Notes under the pieces: generated by a model
Seen by the model: only the letters and a program-made list of their open reading frames with translations
The model's database searches: none
What the model was told of the DNA's origin: nothing
Shown here: one piece after another, positions 37,520-46,364 of the stretch
Layout: every line of letters begins with the position of its first letter
Position numbering within the stretch: position 1 is the first letter of the stretch
Assembly (NCBI RefSeq): GCF_003130585.1
Contig: NZ_QFKX01000001.1
Coordinates: forward strand, 372,001 to 436,000
Reading direction: 5' to 3'
DNA from: Brachybacterium endophyticum
GTDB taxonomy: Bacteria; Actinomycetota; Actinomycetes; Actinomycetales; Dermabacteraceae
Length of the DNA: 64,000 bases
Program-made: the position numbers and the translations under genes

Positions 37520-37711
37520 GCGTGAGCGACTATCGCTCCCTACCGCCGGGTAGTCGTGATGGATTCGAGACCTGGCGCGTGACGTGCCCGCTACCGCCGA
37601 GTCCGACATCTCTCCGATACTGCTCATCGAGCACCGCTCCGCACCGATGACGCTGCGGACGCGCCGATCCCGGCCCGCGGTGCCTTCCCCGCTCCTCAGA
37701 AAAGGGTCACG

Positions 37712-38995
37712 ATGACTCGTCGCTTCAGCGCGCTCACCCGGAAGAAGAAGGTGGGCGTGATCTCCGCGCTCTCCTGCTGCGGCTGCGGAGGCCTGGCGTT
37801 CTTCCTCCTGTTCTCCCTCGTGGTGATGGGTGCGATCGTCAGTCCGACGACCACCCCCACCGACCCGCCCGTGGCCGCCGAGCAGGCGGCCGACCACAGC
37901 GACGCGACGCCGAGCGAGGAGCCCAGCGCCTCGCCGTCACCGACCAAGACGCCGACGACGAAGGCCGCCCCGACGTCGTCGCCCGCGCCTGAGAAGGCAT
38001 CGAAGAAGCCGGCGGCCACCGCGGAGAAGAAGGCTGCGACGAAGCCCGCCCCGTCGAAGACCGCGAAGCCGAAGCCCGGCACCTCCACCGCAATCGGCGT
38101 CCTGGCGACCCTCGAGGTCAAGGGCCGCGCGCCGAAGACCGGCTACGACCGCGACCTGTTCGGGTGGCGCGAAGACGTCGACCACAACGGCTGCGACACC
38201 CGCAACGACGTGCTGCGACGCGACCTGCACGATGTGGTCCTGAAGCGCGGCACCGACGGCTGCGTCGTCGCCGCCGGGACGCTCGAGCCCTCGCCCTACA
38301 GCGGGGACGACGTCGCCTTCGACCAGCAGGAGGACAACTCCCTGGACATCGACCACGTGGTCGCTCTCTCGGACGCCTGGCAGACGGGTGCGTCGAGCTG
38401 GGACGAGGACACCCGCCACGAGTTCGCCAACGACCCGCTGAACCTGCTGGCCGTCGAGGACAACCTCAATCAGCAGAAGGGCGATGGCGACGCCGCGACC
38501 TGGCTGCCGCCGAAGCGCTCCTACCGCTGTGAATACGTCTCGCGGCAAATCGCCGTGAAGGCGAAGTACGACCTTTGGGTCAAGAAGGCCGAGAAGGACG
38601 CGATGAAGGACGTGCTCGCGGACTGCGACGACTACGCCGCGTTCTCGGGTGCCGTCGCGACGCCGGACCGGTGGGAGGGTGACAACGCCCGCGAGGCCGC
38701 CGCTGCGAAGCCGAAGCCGAAGCCGAAACCCACCGCGACGCACGCGCCGTCGAGGGCCACGTCGTCCTCGAGCGGCTCCAGCTCCGGTTCGCACTCCGGC
38801 TCCTCGGGCAGTTCCAGCAGCAGCTCGAGCGGTGGCAGCGGCTCGAGCGGCAGCAGCGGTTCGAGCGGTGGTGGCAGCGTCTACTACCAGAACTGCGATG
38901 CCGTGCGCGCCGCGGGCAAGGATCCGATCCACGCCGGTGATCCGGGGTACTCGCGCAAGCTCGACCACGACGGGGACGGCGTCGGCTGCGAGTGA
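37712..38995 (+). CDS. Membrane-anchored HNH nuclease (DUF1524) with excalibur domain
   Basis: A 427-residue protein: a basic start, one membrane helix (about 17-43), a Pro/Thr/Ala/Lys-rich wall-spanning stretch (45-125), a DUF1524/HNH nuclease domain with DIDHVVALSDAW (Asp214-His215), then Asn244, Asn253 and Lys256 (NDPLNL, EDNLNQQKG), a Ser/Gly linker (350-389) and an excalibur calcium-binding domain at 391-427 ending DHDGDGVGCE. The topology puts the nuclease outside the cell. Family members are secreted or surface nucleases used in nutrient scavenging, competition or DNA uptake; the role here is unproven. GAAAAGGG precedes the ATG. Confidence 0.88.
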   Translation: MTRRFSALTRKKKVGVISALSCCGCGGLAFFLLFSLVVMGAIVSPTTTPTDPPVAAEQAADHSDATPSEEPSASPSPTKTPTTKAAPTSSPAPEKASKKPAATAEKKAATKPAPSKTAKPKPGTSTAIGVLATLEVKGRAPKTGYDRDLFGWREDVDHNGCDTRNDVLRRDLHDVVLKRGTDGCVVAAGTLEPSPYSGDDVAFDQQEDNSLDIDHVVALSDAWQTGASSWDEDTRHEFANDPLNLLAVEDNLNQQKGDGDAATWLPPKRSYRCEYVSRQIAVKAKYDLWVKKAEKDAMKDVLADCDDYAAFSGAVATPDRWEGDNAREAAAAKPKPKPKPTATHAPSRATSSSSGSSSGSHSGSSGSSSSSSSGGSGSSGSSGSSGGGSVYYQNCDAVRAAGKDPIHAGDPGYSRKLDHDGDGVGCE

Positions 38996-39013
38996 GACGG
39001 CCGCCCAGCGAGG

Positions 39014-39889
39014 TCAGAACACGGCCAGCGGGTTGACCGGTAGCCCCGTCGTGCCCAGGATGCGCGGCGGGGCGAGGACGAGCAGGAAGCTCCAGCGCTG
39101 CCGGTCGGCGCACGTGCTCGCGAGGCCGTCGAGCTGAGCGACGTCCACCAGGGGCATCCCGAGCCTCGCCAGCGCGACCTTGTGCAGGGGCATCGGGGTG
39201 AGCAGCGGTCGCGCGTCCCCGATGTCGCCGACGTACACCGACACGTCGTGCTCGTGGAGCCACCCGACGGCATCCAGCGACAGCCCGGGCACGGCTTGAT
39301 CGAGCGGCTGGTCGATGTCCCATCCGCCGCGGATCACGATCGCATCGCCCGGGTGCAGCGAGGTGCCGGTTCGCTCGAGCGCCGCGTCGAGGTCCTCCGC
39401 ACCGACCAGGGTTTCCTGGGGGAGGGAATCGCCGTCAGGGGCGAGGTCCAGCAGCACGCCGCGGGTGAGGATGCCGCCCGTGAAGGCGTCGGCCGAGCCG
39501 TGGCCGACGCCGGTGGGTGTGACGGCCTCCCGCAGCGGCACGCCGGGATAGACCGAACCGTCGACGGGCTGGTGGGTGACCGCGTCCAGGTGGGTGAGCC
39601 CGGCGTTGTGGGTGTTGATCAGCAGGGAGTCGGTGATCGCGTGCGGGTCGAAGCCGTTGAAGTTCACCATCTGCAGCACCGGTGCCGGCATCCGCGCCGG
39701 CGTCGCGACCGGCGAGAGACCGGCGGTCAGAGCGGTGGGCCGGGTGGCGCGGGCAAGGCTCACCGAGACGCCGTCTCGGACCTCGAGGGCGGCCCGGGCG
39801 CGCGCCGCGTCGTCGATCAGGTTCAGGGTGCCGAGCTGGTCGTGGTCGCCCCAGCGGCCCCAGTTGGTGGGCAGGTCCTCCGTGCTCAC
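39014..39889 (-). CDS. Cyclase family protein (kynurenine formamidase-like)
   Basis: A 291-residue putative metal-dependent cyclase/hydrolase. The family metal motif HxGTHxDxxxH appears as HNAGLTHLDAVTH, and the GHGSADAFTGGILTRGVLLDL and IVIRGGWD strands are conserved. GTG 39889 overlaps the stop of the FAD monooxygenase gene (GTGA), so both belong to one unit. Homologues cleave amide or ester bonds in aromatic catabolism, fitting a ring hydroxylase partner. Confidence 0.85.
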   Translation of the reverse strand: MSTEDLPTNWGRWGDHDQLGTLNLIDDAARARAALEVRDGVSVSLARATRPTALTAGLSPVATPARMPAPVLQMVNFNGFDPHAITDSLLINTHNAGLTHLDAVTHQPVDGSVYPGVPLREAVTPTGVGHGSADAFTGGILTRGVLLDLAPDGDSLPQETLVGAEDLDAALERTGTSLHPGDAIVIRGGWDIDQPLDQAVPGLSLDAVGWLHEHDVSVYVGDIGDARPLLTPMPLHKVALARLGMPLVDVAQLDGLASTCADRQRWSFLLVLAPPRILGTTGLPVNPLAVF

Positions 39890-41656
39890 GCCTGGGCCGC
39901 CGTCCCCGCGGTCTTCTCCGGGTCGGCGCCGAGGTGGGACACGTGGTGCACGGCCGCCTGCAGAGCGTCCTCGCCCGTGCCCCGCGCTGCGAGGTAGCCG
40001 TCGGGTCGCACCAGGATCCACTCGTCGTCGGTGGCGGCGAGGGTGGCCTGGATACGGCCGTCGGGATCGCTGATCAGCACGCCGGCAGACTGCTCACCGG
40101 GACCCTCGAGGCGGCGACTGATCGTCACCGCCTCCAGCCAGTCCGGGAGCGGGGCAGCCTGCGCCGGTTCGTGCGCCGAACCCGGGCGCGTCGAGACATC
40201 CGTGCCCTGCTCCGCGAAGCGCAGCAGATGCCAGGCAGGGGTGCGGAGCGTCACGAAGCGCCGTCCAGCCGGGGGTCTGCGCGTCGGCCGCGTGGATCTG
40301 CGGGAGGCGCTCACCGGGCCGGGGCCCGCGGGCCGGGAGCCCGACGGGCGTCAGGTCGGACGGGGTCGCCCGCGCATCCGCCAGGGTCAGCGGGCTGTCC
40401 GTGTAGGCGATCTGCAGGCCGGACATACCGCGGATCAGGCCGCGCTCGAATCGGCGATGCGCGGCCTCGGCTTCCTCGGCGGACTCGGCAGAGTCGGCGT
40501 CTCGGGTGCCCCTGGCATCCCTGGCGTTCTCCGGCGCGGGTGCCGAGGTCTCGGCCTGGCGCTCCGCGTCATCGACTATGACGGTCGCCATCATGCGGCC
40601 GGTGGATTCCAGGAGCGCCTGGCCGACGGGGACCCGCTCGGCGTCGTAGGTCTCCAGCAGCGCGGCGTCGGCCTCGCCGCGGAGCACCATGGCGAGCTTC
40701 CAGGCCAGGTTGTAGGCCTCCTGGACGCCGGTGTTCAGCCCCTGTCCCGAGGCGGGGGAGTGCACGTGCGCGGCATCGCCGGAGACGAAGCAGCGGCCGA
40801 CGTGCATCGCCGGCACCGCGCGCTGCTGGATGGTGAATCGCGAGGCCCAGCTGGGTTCCTCGACGTGGGTGTCCTGCCCGAGGGCCTGCGTGAGCTTGGC
40901 ACTGAACTGCCGCGCGATCGCGCCCGGATCCTCCGGGTCGCCGGCCCCCGTCGTATCCAGCAGCCGCCACTTCCTGGCCTCCGGGAAGGCGAACAGCATG
41001 ACGGCGCCGCCGCCGGGGAACAGCCAGTGCACTCCGTCGCGATCGACGCCGGTGTCCACGATCGCGTCGGCGATCAGCCAGGTGTGCGCGGATTCGCCCT
41101 CCAGGGGCAGGTCGAGCGCCTTGCGGACGGTCGAATGCCCTCCGTCGCAGCCCCACAGATAGCGGGCGCGCACCGTCTCACGGCCAGCATCGCCCTCGGG
41201 GTGCTCCTCGCGCCCGGGGGAGCGCAGCACAGCGGTGACACCATCGTCGTCCTGCTCGAAGGACTCCAGCGCGGTGCCCCACTCGAGGTCGACCCCGTGG
41301 ACGGCGACCTGCGCCCGCAGCGCACGCTCGAGCACCACCTGGTCGACGTTGAGCAGGAAGGGGAAGCCGGTGGGGGCGCCGGTGAAGTCGAAGTCCAGCC
41401 GGTCGGTGCCCTGCTCCTCGTGGCGGATGAATGCGTTGACCCGCGTGCCCTGCGGCGCGATCTCGCCCAGCAGCCCGAGCTGGTCGTAGGTCTCCAGGCT
41501 GCGGGCGTGGACCGCGAGGGCGCGACTGGTCGTCGCGGGCCCGTCGGCCGCATCGACCAGCCGGACGGAGACCCCGGAGCGGGCCAGGGAGAGGGCGGCC
41601 ATCAGGCCGACGGGCCCGGCCCCGGCGATGAGGACATCGACGTCGTGTTCTGCCAT
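39886..41656 (-). pseudogene. FAD-dependent aromatic monooxygenase, frameshifted
   Basis: A PheA/TfdB-type flavin hydroxylase interrupted by one frameshift. From ATG 41656 the frame gives VDVLIAGAGPVGLMAALSLA (FAD-binding), a middle DG segment and the FVSGDAAHVHSPASGQGLNT motif, then loses homology after HAADAQTP. The C-terminal thioredoxin-like domain (RRFVTLRTPAWHLLRF onward) continues in another frame down to 39886. Removing one base from the G5 run at 40271-40275 (C5 on the coding strand) joins the two into one protein of about 589 residues. It could be a true inactivating mutation, phase variation or a sequencing error; the intact downstream overlap with the cyclase gene suggests recent loss or an error. 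Confidence 0.8.
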
Positions 41657-41751
41657 GGGGTCCGAGATCTCCTCCGGTGTCGACCGAGCTGACACTGTGA
41701 GTGTGCCACCGGCGCGGTGGCCGCGAGGCGGCCCCGCTGCGAGCGACCGGC

Positions 41752-42240
41752 CTACTCCGCCAGGCCCTGCTCCCCGAACACGAGCGCGAAGAACTCCGTG
41801 ACCACGGTCGCCTGCTCGAGGTCCTCGACGCCCCACGCCTCGAGGTGAGGCGCGTAGAACTCAGCGTGCAGACGCCTCCAGGTCGCGAGCGTCCGATCGC
41901 CCTCACCCTCCGCGTGAGCGATCCGTTCCGGGACGTCCCGGAAGGCATGGGTCTCGACGCTCTCGGTGCGCAGGATGCTGCGGGGCTCGCCGCTCGCGCC
42001 GAGCGCGACCCAGTGGTCGCCGACCCGGGGGAGGGGATCGCCCGCCGACTCGTAGTCCGCGAGGAGACCGCTCCCGGCGGTCTTCGTCCCGGCGAGGTAG
42101 AGGTCGATCAGGTGATCGGTGATCGCGGGACTGCCCGCGGGCTCGACGATCACGCGGCTGTTCCGGAGGTCGTCGGCCTCCGCCGGCAACTGGTCGAGGT
42201 ACGCCTGCCAGTAGCGCTGGTGCGCGGGAGCCAGGTCCAT
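41752..42240 (-). CDS. ASCH domain protein
   Basis: A 162-residue ASCH/DUF984-type protein. The ASCH core is recognisable: a LAGTKTAGSGLL strand-helix (Gly-Thr-Lys-Thr), a GDHWVALGASGEPRSIL strand and an EGEGDRTLATWRRLHAEFY helix. ASCH domains bind RNA or nucleotides, and a few hydrolyse modified nucleosides such as N4-acetylcytidine. The ATG at 42240 begins a family-like N-terminus. It stands alone between the monooxygenase and an MFS gene. Confidence 0.85.
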   Translation of the reverse strand: MDLAPAHQRYWQAYLDQLPAEADDLRNSRVIVEPAGSPAITDHLIDLYLAGTKTAGSGLLADYESAGDPLPRVGDHWVALGASGEPRSILRTESVETHAFRDVPERIAHAEGEGDRTLATWRRLHAEFYAPHLEAWGVEDLEQATVVTEFFALVFGEQGLAE

Positions 42241-42296
42241 GCCCGCACCGTAGCCTCGGCCGACCGGCGCTTCCACCGCTTTCCGCCGCGGCGGGA

Positions 42297-43571
42297 TCAG
42301 GCGCTCTGCGGCGCCGTCGTGCCCTGCGCGGCCTGCCGACGGTGCACCAGGTACGACGCCCCGACGATCCCGAGCCCTGCCACCGCGAGCACCACGCCCG
42401 TCCACGCGGGCGCGAGCAGGCCCCAGCCGGCGGCGAGCACCGCGGCTCCGAGCGCGGCGCCGGCGGAGTTGCCGATGTTCAGCGCCGAGTGCTGCAGGGA
42501 GGCGGCGAGTGAGGGCGCGTCGGGCGAGGCGTCGAGCAGGAACAGCTGCAGCGAGGGGCCCATGAACTGCGAGGTTACGGCGATCGCGAACAGCAGGGTC
42601 ATGCCGGCGATCGCGGTGTGGGCGACGAGCGCGAACACGGTGAGGCTGAGGATCATGCCGATCAGCCCCAGGGTGATCGCGCCGTAGATGCTGTGGTCGG
42701 TGAGCCGCCCGGCGATGATCGTGCCCACGGTCATGCCCACCCCGAAGACGAACAGGGCGATCGGCACGGCGCGTTCGCTGAGGCCCAGCACGCCGGGCAC
42801 GATCTCGCCGATGTAGCTGTAGACGGCGAACATGCCGCCGAAGCCGATCGCGCCGATGCCCAGGCCGAACCACACCTGCGCGCGGCGCAGGGCGCGCAGC
42901 TCGCCGAGCATGGAACCGGCGACGGCGCTGCCGCCGGGCTCGGGCACCAGGCGCCAGATGGCGACCATGGAGGCCGCGGCGATCACCACGACGATCACGT
43001 AGGCCGCACGCCAGCCGACGCTCTGGCCGAGCGCCGTGGAGGCCGGGACGCCGAGCATCGTCGCGATGGTGAGGCCGAGCATGACCCGGGAGACCGAGCG
43101 GGCGCGCCGGCCGGGAGGGGAGAGGCGCGCGGCGACCAGGGCGGCGACGCCGAAGAAGGCGCCGTGGGGGAGGCCCGCGACGAAGCGCGCGAGCGCGAGC
43201 ACGCCGAACGTCGGCGCCAGCGCGGAGGCCAGGTTCCCCACGCCGATCAGGGCGATCAACAGCATCAGCAGCCGGGCGCGGGGCATCCTCGCCGCGGCGA
43301 TCGTCACCGTCGGCGCACCGATCACGACGCCGAGCGCGTAGAGGGTGATGAGCATGCCCGCCTGCGGGACGCTCACGGAGAGGGAGCGGGCGATCTGGGG
43401 CAGCAGCCCCATGGACGCGAACTCGGTGGTGCCGATCGCGAAGGCGCCGAGCCCCATCGCGAGGATGACCAGGCGCAGCCGTGAGGGATCGAGCGGGGCA
43501 GGCTGCGCGGCGGACGGCGAGGCGGGGGACGAGGTCACGGGGCTCCAGCGCGGATCGGTTCTGCGGGTCAT
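42297..43571 (-). CDS. MFS transporter, DHA1 family exporter
   Basis: A 424-residue 12-helix major facilitator of the AraJ/drug:H+ antiporter-1 type: FAIGTTEFASMGLLPQIARSL in the first helix, RMPRARLL in the motif A region and VAGLPHGAFFGVAALVAARL in the fourth or fifth helix. A 25-residue Ser/Pro-rich N-terminal tail precedes helix 1. It is divergent from the flotillin gene. Substrates of this branch include sugars, arabinose polymers and drugs; none can be assigned. Confidence 0.86.
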   Translation of the reverse strand: MTRRTDPRWSPVTSSPASPSAAQPAPLDPSRLRLVILAMGLGAFAIGTTEFASMGLLPQIARSLSVSVPQAGMLITLYALGVVIGAPTVTIAAARMPRARLLMLLIALIGVGNLASALAPTFGVLALARFVAGLPHGAFFGVAALVAARLSPPGRRARSVSRVMLGLTIATMLGVPASTALGQSVGWRAAYVIVVVIAAASMVAIWRLVPEPGGSAVAGSMLGELRALRRAQVWFGLGIGAIGFGGMFAVYSYIGEIVPGVLGLSERAVPIALFVFGVGMTVGTIIAGRLTDHSIYGAITLGLIGMILSLTVFALVAHTAIAGMTLLFAIAVTSQFMGPSLQLFLLDASPDAPSLAASLQHSALNIGNSAGAALGAAVLAAGWGLLAPAWTGVVLAVAGLGIVGASYLVHRRQAAQGTTAPQSA

Positions 43572-43630
43572 CGCTGCCGACGCTGGGAGCGGTGGGGACC
43601 CATCGATCCTATAGAGCCTGGCGGGGCTGC

Positions 43631-43660
43631 GTGCGGATGGGGGCTTCTCCCCATCCGCAC
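43631..43660. repeat. Perfect 12-bp inverted repeat in front of flotillin gene
   Basis: Arms GTGCGGATGGGG (43631-43642) and CCCCATCCGCAC (43649-43660) with a 6-nt loop, in the 165-bp region between the divergent MFS and flotillin genes. There is no T-run. It could be an operator, a 5'-UTR stem-loop or a terminator for an unseen transcript. Confidence 0.75.
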
Positions 43661-43736
43661 CTTCCCCGCACAGGAGATTTCCTGACATTTCCATGGGATC
43701 CTGTACCCACGCCCATGCTCCACAGAAGGAAGTGTC

Positions 43737-45263
43737 ATGAGTTCGTTCCTCGGCATCGGGATCATCGGGTTCATCGCCCTGATCCTCGTCATCCTCCTCG
43801 TCATCGCGGTGATCGCGTTCTTCGTGATCCGCGGCTGGATCAAGGTCGCCCGCGCCGACGAAGCGCTCGTGATCTCCGGCAAGAGCCAGAAGAACGAGGA
43901 CGGCTCCACGTCCGCGACCACCGTCGTGGTCAACGGCAAGGCGATCGTCAACCCGATCACCCAGCGTCATGAGGTCATCTCGCTGCGCCAGCGCCAGGTG
44001 AACATGCGCGCCGAGGCGCAGTCGGCCGACAACGTGACCGTCGCCGTGGACGCGGTCGCTCTGGTGAAGATCGGCTCGGACAACACCCTGGTGCGGCGGG
44101 CGGCCGAGCGCTTCGCCTCCCAGGACGACGCCATCGAGTCCTTCACCCAGGACCAGCTCGAGGGCGTGCTGCGCGGCGTGATCGCCCAGCAGTCGGTGAT
44201 CTCGCTGATGCGTGACCGCAAGGTCTTCTCCGAGCAGATCGCCGAGACGGTGATCCCCGAACTGCGCGAGCAGGGCCTGATCCTCGACTCCTTCCAGATC
44301 CGCGGGATCACCGACGGCGTCGGCTACATCCAGTCCCTGGGCGCCCCGGAGATCGAGGCCAAGCGCCAGGCCGCGGAGATCAGCCAGACCAACGCCGAGC
44401 GCGCGGTCGCCAAGGAGCGCATCCGCAACGAGGAGCAGAACCTCGTCGAGCAGCAGGCGCTGGATACCAACCGCGCCAACGCCCAGGCCGAGGTCGGCCG
44501 CGCCCAGGCCCAGGCCGAGCAGGCGCAGGCGCTCGCCGGCGAGAAGTCCCGCCAGGAGGTGCTCCAGCAGCAGGCCGAGAACAAGCAGGCCCAGCTGGAT
44601 GCGGACGTCAAGCGCGTGGCGGACGCCGAGCTGTACCGCCGCCAGAAGGACGCCGAGGCCGCGGCCTTCGAGCAGAGGCGTCAGGCCGAGGCCCGCGCCG
44701 AGGTCGCCGAGGCCGACGCCCGCGCCGTGAAGCTGCGGGCCGAGGCCGACGCCGAGTCCCAGCGCCTCGCCGGTGAGGCGCGCGCGACCGCGATGCGCGC
44801 CGAGGCCGAGGCGCTGCGCGAGAACCAGGAGGCGCTGCTGGCCCAGCGCGTCGTCGACCAGCTGCCCACCCTCATGGACACCTTCGCCAAGGGCTACGCG
44901 CAGATCGGCAAGATCACCGTGGTCAGCTCCGACGGCAACGAGGGTGACGTGGCCGGCAAGCAGTTCTCCGGCGAGTCCGCCGGGGCGCTGCGCGGGATCT
45001 TCGACACCGTCGAGTCCACGCTCGGCCTCAGCATCCCCGACCTGATCCAGGGCCGCGCCGTCGGTGCCGCCCAGGGAGAGGCGCAGGGCGCGGCGATCGG
45101 CGAGGCGCTGCGGGAGCAATCGGGTGGCCGAGGCGCCTCCTCGCAGGGCTCGCACCGGGCGGCGTCGGCAGCCGGGGTGCAGAATCAGGAGTCCGGCAGC
45201 GATGAGGCCGGCACCGGCAAGCCCGCGGCCGACGGGCCCGGCGCCGGCGTCGTCGACGCCTGA
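43737..45263 (+). CDS. Flotillin-like SPFH domain protein
   Basis: A 508-residue flotillin homologue: an N-terminal membrane helix (about 5-33), an SPFH/band 7 domain (about 35-220, with RHEVISLRQRQVNMRAEAQS), a long Glu/Ala/Gln-rich coiled coil (about 230-375) and a disordered Gly/Ser/Ala tail (420-508). Such proteins scaffold functional membrane microdomains. The ATG follows GAAGGAAG. It is followed 32 bp on by a small gene that probably belongs to the same transcript; the usual NfeD-like partner is not seen. Confidence 0.9.
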   Translation: MSSFLGIGIIGFIALILVILLVIAVIAFFVIRGWIKVARADEALVISGKSQKNEDGSTSATTVVVNGKAIVNPITQRHEVISLRQRQVNMRAEAQSADNVTVAVDAVALVKIGSDNTLVRRAAERFASQDDAIESFTQDQLEGVLRGVIAQQSVISLMRDRKVFSEQIAETVIPELREQGLILDSFQIRGITDGVGYIQSLGAPEIEAKRQAAEISQTNAERAVAKERIRNEEQNLVEQQALDTNRANAQAEVGRAQAQAEQAQALAGEKSRQEVLQQQAENKQAQLDADVKRVADAELYRRQKDAEAAAFEQRRQAEARAEVAEADARAVKLRAEADAESQRLAGEARATAMRAEAEALRENQEALLAQRVVDQLPTLMDTFAKGYAQIGKITVVSSDGNEGDVAGKQFSGESAGALRGIFDTVESTLGLSIPDLIQGRAVGAAQGEAQGAAIGEALREQSGGRGASSQGSHRAASAAGVQNQESGSDEAGTGKPAADGPGAGVVDA

Positions 45264-45295
45264 TCTGCCCGCTCACTGCTCGAAGGGGAGTCTTC

Positions 45296-45613
45296 GTGGA
45301 ACATGTCGACGTGGCCGGCCACAGCGAGCCGATCTCCATGTCCGGGGCGGCGGCACGGATGCTGCGCGACCGCCTGGGGGAGGCCCGCGAGAAGCGCGGC
45401 GCCGAGGCCGCGGAGACCCTCGAGGGTCTCGTCGGCAGGCGGCTGGGCACCCTGCTCGAGAGCGGGATGCCCAGCATCGATGTGGCGACCATGCGATCCG
45501 TCGTCGATCACGTGGAGATCCCGGCCGAGGACGATGACGAGGCCACCGGGATCGGGCGGGCACTGCAGGGGATCAAGGACCGTCTGGCGCAGCGGGGTGG
45601 GCCCGCGCGCTGA
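45296..45613 (+). CDS. Hypothetical protein downstream of flotillin
   Basis: A 105-residue, mainly helical and charged protein of unknown family (ARMLRDRLGEAREKRGAEAAE, then HVEIPAEDDDEATGIGRAL). GTG 45296 is preceded by AAGGGGAG. It has no signal peptide or membrane helix. Close spacing to the flotillin gene suggests a cytoplasmic accessory, but no homology is recognised. Confidence 0.65.
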   Translation: MEHVDVAGHSEPISMSGAAARMLRDRLGEAREKRGAEAAETLEGLVGRRLGTLLESGMPSIDVATMRSVVDHVEIPAEDDDEATGIGRALQGIKDRLAQRGGPAR

Positions 45614-45625
45614 CGTGCGAGACGG

Positions 45626-46015
45626 TCAGGCCGCCTGGTTCACGAGGTGATCGCCCTCCATGTTGGTGACGGTCTTGACGCCGAGGGTGAGCACGTCGCC
45701 CGTCGTGGTGTTCTCGTAGGTCACGTAGACGTGGCCGGCGGCGCCCTGGACATCGGTGCGATGCCAGTGCTTGGCGGCGCCCTCGTGCTTGACGATGTTG
45801 CTGCGCGCGGCGGCCGTCGTGTCGCGGTTGAAGTCGATGTCATTGCCGACGCCGAACTCCCGCATGGTGCGGTCCGCGTAGGCGACGGGGCTGATCGTGC
45901 TCCCCTCGGACTCCGATGCGGCCGGGGTCGCCGGGGCGGCCACAGCCGCGGGAGCCGACACGGCCCCCGCGAGACCGACGGCGGCGATGGCGGCGAGATG
46001 GCGGATGCGGAACAT
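45626..46015 (-). CDS. Secreted small protein of unknown function
   Basis: A 129-residue protein with a clear Sec signal peptide: RIRH start, hydrophobic core LAAIAAVGLAGAVSA and a likely cleavage after AVA near residue 27. The mature part (about 100 residues, ending GDHLVNQAA) has no Cys and no recognised domain. AGAAGGATTG lies upstream of the ATG. It is convergent with the small flotillin-linked gene, 12 bp apart. Confidence 0.65.
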   Translation of the reverse strand: MFRIRHLAAIAAVGLAGAVSAPAAVAAPATPAASESEGSTISPVAYADRTMREFGVGNDIDFNRDTTAAARSNIVKHEGAAKHWHRTDVQGAAGHVYVTYENTTTGDVLTLGVKTVTNMEGDHLVNQAA

Positions 46016-46364
46016 GATCGATCAATCCTTCTGCAGGTCAGTGAAGGAGCGTCGCCTGGCGCAGAAAGTCACGTCCGCCGACGTCCAGAAGTTCGAAAAG
46101 AACTTCCATGACCCACTCTTTGCCAACGCATGACCTGATGTCAAGGGGTGGGGTTGGGGTGATCGGCGGGTCGCGCGGGCAGCCACACTGACCGTTCTCG
46201 GTAAGCGGCTAGCAGTCGCCCTGCTCATTCGGCCCCGTGCTTCTCCACGTCGCAACGCAAGTCAGCAACGCTTCGAAGCGCTTGCCCAGGCGCCCTCGGC
46301 GCGGGATGTCAGCACGAAGGCACGTCTCTGGTGGCGTAGTCAGGGCAGGGAAGGGGGTCGGTTC
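46016..46364. other. Intergenic region with a 7-bp inverted repeat
   Basis: No gene is supported in these 349 bp between the secreted protein and the GIY-YIG gene. It contains a perfect inverted repeat GAAGTTC-GAAAA-GAACTTC at 46088-46106, 73 bp upstream of the secreted-protein start, which could be an operator, and a TTGACA hexamer on the minus strand near 46140. Nothing else stands out. Confidence 0.5.

Noticed and set aside
38700..38880. Ser/Gly and Lys/Pro repeats as a possible tandem-repeat or CRISPR-like array
   Set aside because: They are codon-level low-complexity linkers inside the HNH-excalibur protein, without unit spacers.
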